NCBI GenBank assembly: GCA_013399015.1
Contig: VWZX01001051.1
Location: forward strand, 496,001-560,000
Reading direction: 5' to 3'
DNA length: 64,000 bases
DNA from: Galbula dea
Taxonomy: Eukaryota > Chordata > Aves > Piciformes > Galbulidae
Numbering within the stretch: position 1 is the first letter of the stretch; the number at the start of each line of letters is the position of its first letter. This document shows, piece after piece, positions 38,701 to 48,740 of the stretch. A program made the position numbers and the translations under genes. Below the pieces are notes generated by a model that was not told the DNA's origin, searched no databases, and worked only from the letters and a program-made list of their open reading frames with translations.

Positions 38701-39014
38701 CAGCAACCCAATTTCCTTCTATTCTGTTCTTCTGTTGTCCCATGACCTTCAGCACGTCACAAGCTTGCCCTCATCTCAAATGCTGTGTATACATCCAGTG
38801 GCAGTGTTCTGCTTTTCTCCAAGTGCAGTGTCATCTCCTCAAGCCAGCTTAGCTTCCTCAAGATTCTCCAAGGATCTCTTTTGAGTTCCTGTGTTACACA
38901 TTGTGAGCAATTAGAAGTTAAAAGAAGCTTGCTGTGAGTGGGTTCACTTAGAGGGTGTATTAGCACAGTCTGATGGAAGCATTTCTGCAAGTACCATTAA
39001 GCTTCCAGAAATAT

Positions 39015-40600
39015 CACAGAATCACAGAATGTTAGGAGTTGGAAGAGACCTTAAAAGATCATCTAGTCCAACCCCCCTGCCAGAGCAGGATTCCCTAGGC
39101 CGGGTCACACAGAAGCACATCCAGACAAGTTTTGAGTATCTCCAGAGGAGGAGACTCCACAACCTATCTGGACAGTCTGTTCTAGTGCTCTGTCACCTGA
39201 ACTGGGAAAAAATTTTTTCTTGTATTCACACAGAACCTCCTATGCCTCAGCTTACAACCATTGCCCCTTGTCCTGTCACTGGGCCCCACTGAGAAGAGAC
39301 TGACCCCATCCCTGCCACCCACACTTCACATATTTAAAAGCATAAATGAGTTCACCCCTTAGTCTCCTCCAAGCTAAAGAGACCCAGCTCCCTCAGCCTT
39401 TCCTCACAAGGAAGATGTTCCAGCCCCTTCATCATCTTGGTGGCTCTGTGCTGGACTCTTTCCAGCAGTTCCCTATCCTTCTTAAACTGAGGGGCCCAGA
39501 ACTGGACACAATCTTCCAGATGCGGCCTCACCAGAGTAGAGTAAAGGGAAAAAAGAACCTCTCTTGACCTACTAAACACACCCCTTCTAATCCACCACAG
39601 AATCCCATTGGCCCTCCTGGCCACAAGAGCACACTGCTGGCTCATGGTCATCCTTCCATCCACCAGGACCCCCAGGTCCCTTTCCCCTTCACTGCTGTCC
39701 TACAGGTCAGCTCCCAACCTATACTCATACATGGGGTTGGTCTTTCCTAGGTGCAAGACTCGACATTTGGCCTTAATTGAATTTCATTAAATTCCTCCCT
39801 GCCCAGCTCTTCAGCCTGTTTAAGTCACGCTGAATGGCAGCACAACCCTCCGGTGTGTTAGCCACTCCACCCAGTTTAGTGTCATCAGCAAACTTGCTGA
39901 GAGCACTCTCTGTTCCCTCATACAGGTCATTAATGAATATATTGAAAAGTACTGGTTCCAGTACTGACCCCTGAGGGACTCCACTAGATACAGGCCTCCA
40001 ACTAGACTCCATCCCATTGACCACAACTCTCTGACTTTTGTCCTTCAACCAGTTCACAATCCTCCTCGCCACCCAACCATCCAGACCACACTTCCTCAGT
40101 TTAGCTGCAAGGATGCTGTGGGAGACAGTGTCAAATGCTTTGCTGAAATCAAGATAAACCACATCCACTGCTCTACCATCATCTATCCACCTGGTTATGT
40201 CCTCATAAAAGGCTATCAGGTTGGTCAAACATGACTTCCCCTTGGTAAACCCATGCTGACTGCTCCCAACGCCCCCCCTATCCTTGATATGCCTAGAGAC
40301 AGAGTTGAGGATAAAGTGTTCCGTCACCTTTCCAGGGATGGAGGTGAGGCTGAGTAGTCTGTAGTTACCTGGGTCCTCCCTCTTGCCCTTTTTGAAGACT
40401 GGAGTGATGTTTGCCTTCCTCCAATACCCAGACACCTCTCCTGTCCCCCAGGACGTACCAAAGATGATGGAGAGTGGCCTGGCAATGACTTCTGCCAGCT
40501 CCCTCAACACCCGTGGGTGCATCCCATCAGGTCCCATGGATTTATGCATGTCCAGATGGCTTAATTGCTCCCTAACCCAGTCCTCATCAACCAAGGGAGG
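39015..40600 (-). mobile_element. CR1 LINE, longest copy, antisense in LIN7A intron 1
   Basis: On the minus strand, the 3' octamer tail lies at 39015-39030, then the 3' UTR, then the ORF2 carboxy end and most of the RT domain. An uninterrupted RT segment of about 270 residues spans 39776-40594. In order it shows KSMGPDGMHPRVLRELAE, YRLLSLTSIPGKV, QHGFTKGKSCLTNL, the motif A stretch VVYLDFSKAFDTVSH, SSGVPQGSVLEPVLFNIFIN and SKFADDTKLGG with the FADD catalytic box intact. A TAA at 39773-39775 (codon after MKFN) and a one-base frame shift right after it break the ORF. A 103-residue downstream part continues at 39352-39663. The element is 5'-truncated inside RT near 40600, so it is not autonomous, but it is younger-looking than its neighbours. 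Confidence 0.95.
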
Positions 40601-43600
40601 GAATAGATTTCTGTGCTTTCCTTGGCACTCGTTTTAGGAGTGGTCATATGGAGGCCTGCAAATGGAAGCAGACATCTTTCTATCTATGCATAATAGATGT
40701 TCCTCTCTATCTGGACTTTATTTTGATAAATGTCTGGCAAATTTTTCATAAACCTTACCTTACTTCAAATTTTGTTTGTGCTCTTCCTGAAGGTGAAAAT
40801 CTGCTTTGAAAATAAACTGACCATGTATTTGCTGAGTTTACTGCCAAACCTCAGTGCTGTTTCCTTTCTGTATAGGACCACTTTAAAAAGGCACTTTTGA
40901 AAAGTTCTTGGTTTTGAAGATATTATACAATTAGGCTGTGCAAAGACCATCTCATGATTAAGAACAAGGAAATATCTTTTCATGGCAAGGGGGGGTCTTT
41001 CAACTACCTTTTGTTGTTAATCCATGTCCTATTACATTTTTCCTTACATAGTTATTATTCATGTCACTGATGCTTTCACTTCTTCATGTGACTGAGGGTA
41101 AAAGAAGACATTTGAATAGACTAAACATACAGTGCTGATATATTAATACCTGTGAAGTTTCATAACAAGGTCATAGCTGTTGGCTATTGTCAATGAAGTT
41201 CCTTTGGCTTTCAAATATATCCTGGGAAACTGGAAAGATTTCTTGCTGTTTGACTGTAATGTATCGTTGAGTTCTGTTGTTTTTTTATGAATTCAAGCAA
41301 ATATTTTTCCAGTGGAGTGGGTGTCCTGAAACTTCCTGAAAATCCTTTATAAAGCACACCATGTTTGGTGACGATAAAAATAAGAATCCAAATGTGCTTG
41401 GAATTACCATCGGCTGTTAGAGGTGGTAGACAAACTCTGTCAGATGTGTTAACAGATGGTGCCTGACCATTAATATACATTGGTACTTGCTAGAGTACTT
41501 CTCCTTCCTTCTTCCTCTCCTCTTCCTGTAATTTTTCTTCTCATTTCATTCTCATAGCCTATATAAATGGGGCTTTTTCCCCATCTGTGCCCACATATAT
41601 GTATGTAACAGAAGTTGTATCGAATGTAAGTTGTAGTAGACTGTGCATCATGTAGTTTATATTATAGTCTAATGTATTTTATCTTGGGAAAAACATGTAA
41701 CATACTCATGAGGAAGAGAAAATCAGATTCATAAAGTGTGAAGTATAGTCCCTGACAGAGGGGCAGCATAAGGCCAAATCTCCCTCACACAGGGTGAAGC
41801 CCTGTGGAGCAGTGCTAAGTGATGTGCAGCTTCCTGCCTGGCTCCTTGTCACAGGGATGTCTTCTCTTCTTCAGCACTCTACAAGTGCTGCATGCTTTAA
41901 GTGTAGCATTTTTCTGTTTGATCACCGAGGACATAAAAACAACCAAATTCATTCTTCCAAGAGAAAAGAAATGGCCTATTGTTTGTAGCAACAGAAAAAA
42001 GTCACAGTTCTCATTTGGGGTTTTTCTTCCATCAGTGTGTCAGCAGTTGCTTGATTTTTTTAATGTGTTTTTGTGAAGGGATGGATTAAGGTAAGCAGAT
42101 TGAGCTAGTGATTTATGGGTGATTGCTGGGACTTCTTGGAAGGATCTGTGTACTTGAAGTGTTGGATGGTTGGATAGTTAACTGTATGTGCTGTTCAGCC
42201 GTGCCTCCAGGAGCTCTGGAACTGGGGTAGGAGCAAGTATCTACCTACATGTGATCTTTGGTTTCCAGGAATGATGTAAAAATACATGGTTTGAAAAGTT
42301 AAATGCACGTGTCCAACCTAAATGTCTCTGGCAGTACAAGCCTGATGTGAAGAGTTGCTGGGGCACATAGCAGCGCAGGAGCTCTGTGCCAGGCTGGATG
42401 TGTCTGAGGTGGACCAGGTGCCCACAGAGGCACACCCCGTTGGATGACCTCACCCTTCTAGAGAGGGCCCTGTTCTCTGGTCCAGAGTGACTCACAGTGA
42501 TGTGGAAATGAGATCTGCACCTGTACAAACACATGGAAACAGCCTCAACAAAACTTGTGGCATCTTTTAATGTTGTCACCCTTGTGGAGTACAGAGAGGG
42601 AATATCTTAAATTTCCAGTCATGTTCCTTTCAGAAACATAAAACTGATAATAAGGAGCACTTCTGCAGAAGCTAGGTGTGCAATCAAGAAATGTTTGTGA
42701 GGCACGTTTAAAAGAGCAGCCAGACACACGGCCAACTGATGGCTATTCAGAGACCTTGTGTTCCTCTTGCTCTTTCAGGCTAAAAATATTCTTTAGACAT
42801 GATAGCAGTGAAGGAATCATTTTAGTCTATCTGAATTTATCCTGTGTGCAGAAAAGTGGTAAGTTGAGCTTGCCTGTATGTGTCCTGCTTCTGACCCCTC
42901 CAAGGGGATCTGCTTCTGCAGCTGGGCAAAGTGGGTCGAGGCTTTCACAAGTGCCCTCACAGGTTGCAACAAGTTGCAAGAGCGCTAATGATTAGAAAGC
43001 ATAAGGGATGCTGGTTTTGTATGTGGTAAAGGTATACTCTATATCTACAGACAATGTTAAAAAAGAAGGATTTGTTATATAAATAACATCCTTGTACTGG
43101 GTCCTACAAACTTCACTTTCACACAGGTGTCCAACAGACATTTTTGTAACTACAGAAAAAAGGATTAACCTCTTAATATAATTGTAAGTAAGCAATCTGC
43201 TTAATTCCATGCTATTGCTTGAGCTGGACCCCTCCAATGCTGTTATCAGGCCAGCTTTTTTTTAATATGTGACAAATTACTGAAGCCATCAGATTTGTGC
43301 AGAGAATAATTTGTCCTTTGAGTTCAGTGTTTCAGGACGTGTACATGCCCATCTCTCCTTAACAGAGATGACACTCACGCTAATGCAGAAAGGTATAAAT
43401 ACAAGCTTTTGGCTGACTTGTGCTATTCACATACAAAATACTGTTCTTGTAGGTAATACAATAGAATTTGAAATATGAATTATGTAAAACTGTTGATTGT
43501 AGTTAGAAGCACAAATAGTGAGAAGTTGAGGTTTTAAGAGGAATCCAAGAAAAGGCAGATAGATAGTTTTTCGAGAAGCATGTAACTGTAAATTTGTAAG

Positions 43601-44087
43601 TCTGCCTTCCATCACACAGTTAATTTGTTTCACATGATGCATTTTTGACATTTTAAAAGTAATACTTAGTAATGTGCTGTAAACTGTACATTATATGTAT
43701 AAATCCAGGCATTTTCAAAGGTAATCTTGGTCAGCTTCATCTTCTTGTAAGACATTGCTGGAAAGAATGAGAAGTATTCAACTCTTCATTCTCTATTGAG
43801 ATGAGAAGATTTGATTCAGAAATGCACATTTACATACTAACAATGTTTTCCTGAATATTTAAAACACAAGCTTGGATCTTAGATATATTAAATACAGAGG
43901 GAGATGTCTGTACATATTTGAGAACTTGTTTCACCAGGGTCCAAAATGCAGTGTTTAAAAAAGCACCCATATTTCTGAAATGCAACCCAGGTAAGTTACC
44001 AGAAAATTCATACAGCATCTTATAATGCATTGTTACCCTAGTGCTACTCTATTAATAAGAAAGAGAGGAAAAAAAAAACTTGATTAG
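40601..44087. other. Intron 1 sequence, no feature recognised
   Basis: AT-rich intron. TATA-like words occur at 41560-41567 and 43393-43400, without other promoter support. The patch 42340-42490 is more GC-rich, with a 112-codon minus-strand open frame (42241-42579) whose product I do not recognise. It may be an unlisted repeat. Confidence 0.55.
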
Positions 44088-44418
44088 AAAACTATGTCTT
44101 GAGAAGAGATCAGAGGAGGATTGTTCTTTATTATTTAAATGATGGAACAATGAAGTATCCTTGAATACACAGAGCATCCAAGCATTGATTTTAATTGTTT
44201 CTGTATAAACATGGGTAATTGTATAAGGAAGGGTGTTACCCAAACTAGGCTCTTAAAACTATATCTGGAGAAGAGATCAGAGGATTGTTCTTTATTATTT
44301 AAATGATGGAACAGTGAAGTATCCTTGAATACACAGAGCATCCAAGCATTGAGTTTAAATGTTTCTGTATAAGCATGGGTAATTGTGTAAGGGAGGGTGT
44401 TGCCCAAAATAGGCTCTT
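44088..44418. repeat. Tandem duplication, two copies of a 167-bp unit
   Basis: Copy 1 (44088-44254) begins AAAACTATGTCTTGAGAAGA and copy 2 (44255-44418) begins AAAACTATATCTGGAGAAGA. The two are nearly identical throughout, with a handful of substitutions and a 3-bp deletion in copy 2 (one AGG missing after AGATCAG). Overlapping minus-strand open frames therefore encode the same short peptide twice. This is a recent local duplication in intron 1, not a gene family. Confidence 0.95.
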
Positions 44419-47287
44419 AGTGGCTCTTTGATTCTTCTGAAAGAAAATTACGTTTTTACTGGTTCTTTTCAATAAAAGCCCACATTTAATCAGTAATCCT
44501 TCACATCCAGTAACTCTTAATTTTCTTTTTCAACCATGTTTTCTGAAAAAGAACTTATCTCCTAGACCTTAAGGTATCAAGCCCTTTATAATAAGTTAAA
44601 CATTGGGGAAGAATGTGTTTGAAATAGATTAGTTGCATAGCTGTGTCCATCAGCAGCAGTCTTCACCCTTAGAAATTTGTATACCATCATCTCTTCACTT
44701 TCCAATAAATTTGGCAATGGTGTTTTTGTCAAATGTTATTTAGTGAATCAGCACAGGAACAAAGGGATAATACAGCTTTGTTCATATCTTGCAGCAGCAA
44801 TTCAACATAGTTGCAGCTTTCTTCTGAGATCATATTTGTTTCAAAGCTGAAAGTTAGAGTGGTCAGTTGTTGACATCTACCAGCAGCATACCTATACTGC
44901 CTAGTTTTGCACAGATTTTTTAACAAAGAATTTTATTTATATTGCTTTTATTCTTGCTGTTGTAGCTTTTCACATACACATTGTCAAAGAGCAGGGTTTT
45001 TTTAATTTCCTGAGAAATGACTAGTATGTAGCCAGCTACCAGAGGAATTCAATCTGCAAAAAGCAGTATCCTTAAATCCACTAAAATTGAAGAGAGAATA
45101 TTGCCTCCCCTCTTGTTACCTGAGCCTACATATAGTCATGTACATAACAACTATGTTACATACATTATATTGCACAAATGCCATCTTTTCACTGGTATCT
45201 CACCAGTCTCAAACCACCAAGAAAAACAGAAGATAAAATCGTGATGCTAGACTTCGAGTGACAATTTGTACTGTCACTATGTACAATTGCCAGTAGCCTT
45301 CAGCCATCCTTCTCATCTTTCTGGTAATAACAGAAAAAGATTTAAGACTAAGATTAGCTGGAGAGATAAAGACTGAGGAGAGGCAGCAGGAGACTCTAGT
45401 AATGACATACGAGCAGAGAAGAAAGTGAGAGTTACTGCTTTGGCTCAAACACGGTGCCTGTTGTGAAGGATAATTAGCATCCCTAAGTTAACCTTACCTC
45501 CTTTTGTGAGACACCTGTTGGGGCCTTTTTTTCCCTCTTCCTGTCTTCCTTGCCAACAAAAATCTGTCTGATGCAAACTAAAAACACAGGCTGAGAGTGT
45601 AAATGCATGAGGTTGCCCATAGGGCCAATACTTTTGTCGTGCACATAGGATGTGTCAATACTTGCTATTGCTTAGACAGGGGAGCGAGAGTATGGATTTC
45701 AGTGAAAAGAGTGTGGTTCTTCATCCTGGTTTTCTTTGGCCAGGCAGGCTTATTCCTTGGAATTATTTATATTTTCTTCTTCTATAGCTTAGTGAATTTT
45801 TTGAATTCTGTCACTGATTTTAATGTTTTTCTCTATATGCTTGTGCTTTAAAATGCAAAAGCAAGCATTCTAAGTAGGGTCCTTGGAATATGTTAATGTA
45901 CCAGCTTTTTCTTCTTTTAATCTGAGAACAGAACCTCTAACGTTCTGCAGTTTCAGCAAGTGTCCAGTGTACTCTTGTCTACAGTTTAAAGTATCTCTGT
46001 TCCAGCATGGTGAGCAGTGTCTGCTGAGGTGGAGCTGATCCTGTAAGGTCAAGTGATGTTGTGATCAGGAGGCAGATGAGGCTGGTGGAGAATTACCAAG
46101 ACACCTCTTTACAAAATATCTATGGCTACACAAATCAGTAGACAGATTTTTTTTGCTTTCACATAGTTCAGCTTATAGGTGCTAAATTAATTAAGGCCAG
46201 AGCTGTTCACCATACTGAATTTCTCAGGGAGTTACAGCTTTGCTTCAAAGGATTTCTTTTTGTTATTTCATAGTTTTAGGAATTCAGACAGAACACTATT
46301 TCACATGTCCAGTGTAGGGAAATAACTGTTTTAAACACCTGAGATCTCTCTTTTGTTTAAAAAAAAAAAAAAAAGAGAGAGAAAAAGAAGAAAAAAAAAG
46401 AAGAAAAGATAAAAAAGCTTACAGGAGCATTGAGAATTAAAATAAATAACACAAAGTCTGAAACTACAAAATACCCTGCTTGCTTCCTGCAGGAAACTAG
46501 GCTGGTGTTTTGGTTTGGTTTAGGGGGATTTTTTGTTTTTGTTTAAGGAATGAATATACACTTGTTTCTATATAAAAATATGCGTATTTATTTGAATACA
46601 ACCTAAACTTTAAACTGTTATTTTTTTGTGTCATATTTGTAGCCAACTGTCCCTAGTCAAAAAAAGGACCAGAATCATGTCTTATCTATTCCATTCAGTA
46701 GTGAGTGGCTTGCTGTAAATTATAGTTATGGTCACAAAGAGCAGGTGTGATTAAGCAATATAAAGTCAAAACTATATACAAAAGGCAAAAAAAGAAAATT
46801 ACCTCCCCTTTTCTCTACAGCTAATGCAGGGGAAAAATGACAACAATCTATTTTAAGTATTTTATTAGAAAATGCCATCAGTTTCAATGCTCTTCTGTTC
46901 TGTGCTTTTTCAGCTTCATTTTTTAATCTTTTCTCTTCAAGGATAGCTTGGTAATTTGTTATCACATCGATGCTATGTTCAGTGCCTTCTGTACAAAAGC
47001 AGTAGGTGCTGTCAAAAGGTTGGTGAATCTGTAGTTTCTTGATTTCTCACAGATGGCAAAATCTTCTGGTGAAATGTACATACTTAGGCACCTCCTCATC
47101 CTGATTGCTTTAGAAGTTGCAATGAAACTAATAATTTGGAAGAATAAAAATTATATCAGTACTCAAAAATTATTGGGTTTTAAGGTTAATTTGAAATGTC
47201 CATCTTTGAAAATTGTGAATTGTGTTATTACTTTTCAGGTCTCATATTAAGCCAGTGAAACTCATCTTACTGAAACAATACACATAG
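44419..47287. other. Intron 1 sequence, no exon recognised
   Basis: AT-rich intron with a polypurine tract at 46.4 kb (listed separately). Open frames stay under about 85 codons and resemble nothing known. Confidence 0.6.
46359..46417. repeat. Polypurine (A/G) tract
   Basis: About sixty bases of A runs with interspersed G (AAGAAGA, GAGAGAG), including sixteen or more consecutive A. The + strand is purine-only except for one T near the end. Confidence 0.9.
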
Positions 47288-47482
47288 AAATTTTTTCACA
47301 GTGAGGGTGACAGAGCACTGGAACAGGCTGCTCAGAGAGGTTGTGGAGTCTTCTCCTCTGGAGATATTCAAAACCCGTCTGGATGTGCTTCTGTGTGACC
47401 TGGTCTAGGGAATCCTGCTCTGGCGATGGGGTTGGACTAGATGATCTTTCAAAGTCCCTTCCAACTCCTAACATTCTGTGAT
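47288..47482 (+). mobile_element. CR1 LINE 3' end
   Basis: A + strand CR1 3' terminus: TTCACAGTGAGGGTGACAGA at the start, then AACAGGCTGCTCAGAGAGG, GTGTGACCTGGTCTAGGG, and TAACATTCTGTGAT at the end. It carries only about one octamer. The wording matches the 32.0 kb copy on the same strand and the 39.0 kb copy on the opposite strand closely. Confidence 0.95.
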
Positions 47483-47520
47483 AGTGACTCTGAATTCCTC
47501 ATTATTTGAACCTTTACTGT

Positions 47521-47571
47521 GTTGAGATTTATTTATAGATTTATTTATTTATTTATAGATTGATCTTTCTT

Positions 47572-47602
<31 letters not shown>
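47521..47602. repeat. Compound microsatellite (TTTA)n / (CT)n / (CA)n
   Basis: Interrupted TTTA units (ATTTATTTATTTATAGATT) are followed by about ten CT dinucleotides and then about six CA dinucleotides. It begins some 40 bp after the CR1 3' end. Confidence 0.92.
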
Positions 47603-48466
47603 GAGAAAAGCAAACAAAATCTGAAAATTGATGACAAAAGATGCTGCTGTGACTTATCAGTTATAAAGGCTTCAAGAAAAAAATTGAGGAGTGGCTCTAT
47701 CTATGTGCAGTAATGAATATGAGAAGAAGATTGACCAAAGTTAAGGCTATGAAAATTTCTAGCTGAGGAAAAAACCAGAAATCACTTGTTAAAACTTCGT
47801 ACAGTGGGAAGGGGAAGGAGATTACTCAAGATATTGCAGATGTGAGGCTCAGAGAACATAGAGGATCATAATTTTTCACTTAAGGGAACCTTTTGAATGT
47901 TGCATTTGAACAAGTTAAACAGAGTATTAAGTAGTAGTGTGCCTGAAATGGCAGTATTTCGATATTTCAGACAGAATGACTGAAACAGCAAAAGTGACTG
48001 AAATTGCTGAAGAGAGGAGCCCTGAATGGCTCTTGTAGTGTTGAGGATGCTGGATGGAGTGGTCTCTACACAGTTTGCTGGCTGATTTGGATCACAGGTG
48101 GCACTGCTTTCCTGCAAATAAACTTTGTCCTTTCTGTAAGTTACTTTGCAAAACATCTCAGACCTTTGCTGTCATATTCAAGTGTTCCTGCCAAACTGCT
48201 GGTGGTATGTAACACTGCCTTGGGCTGTGTAGCAGCTGGGTCACAGGCTGTGTTTCTGAGAAATGGACTGAAGCAGAGAGCTTGAATGCCTGTGGTGTGC
48301 CTGAGAAGCTAGAGCTAGAGAGAATCTGGGTGTAGTTCAAACATACAGAAGCATATAGACCAAAACATGACCAATGAGTAGCCGAAGAAAATGAGTCTGC
48401 CCCAGGCAGTAGGGGACAGTATGTAGAAACCCATGGGAGTATGCCATTAATGTAATTGTTTGCAGT
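47603..48466. other. Intron 1 sequence, no feature recognised
   Basis: Between two oppositely oriented CR1 tails. Short open frames on both strands (93-103 codons) overlap each other and have no known counterpart. Confidence 0.55.
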
Positions 48467-48740
48467 CATAGAATCATAGAATGGCTCAGGTTGGAAGGGA
48501 CCTTAAAGATCATCTAGTTCCAACCCCCCTGCCATGGGCAGGGACGCCACATGCACTAGACCAGGTCATCCAGGGCCACATCCAGCCTGGCCTTAAACAC
48601 TGCCAGGGATGGGGCCTCCACAACCTCTCTGGGCAACCTGGTCCAGTGCCTCACCACCCTTTGGGTAAAGAACCCCCTTCTAATCTCCAGCCTAAATTTC
48701 CCCTCCTTCAGCTTGTAGCAATTCCCTCGTGTCCTCTCAC
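48467..48740 (-). mobile_element. CR1 LINE 3' end, different subfamily
   Basis: On the minus strand, this starts with two octamers (CATAGAATCATAGAATGG on +, 48467) and runs through GGTTGGAAGGGACCTTAAAG, CATCCAGCCTGGCCTTAAAC (48578), GATGGGGCCTCCACAACCTC (48608) and CCAGCCTAAATTTCCCCTCC (48688). The middle wording differs from the 32.0, 39.0 and 47.3 kb copies, so this is a separate CR1 subfamily. It ends in CTCACATCA words repeated at 48737 and 48758. Confidence 0.95.

Noticed and set aside
39773..40594. A 273-codon minus-strand frame as a host reverse-transcriptase gene
   Set aside because: It is a CR1 RT segment in a 5'-truncated element, ending in a premature stop. There is no sign of domestication such as an own promoter or splice signals.
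44052..44407. Two related short minus-strand frames as a tandem gene family
   Set aside because: They are the same sequence read twice because of the 167-bp tandem duplication. There is no homology or splice context.
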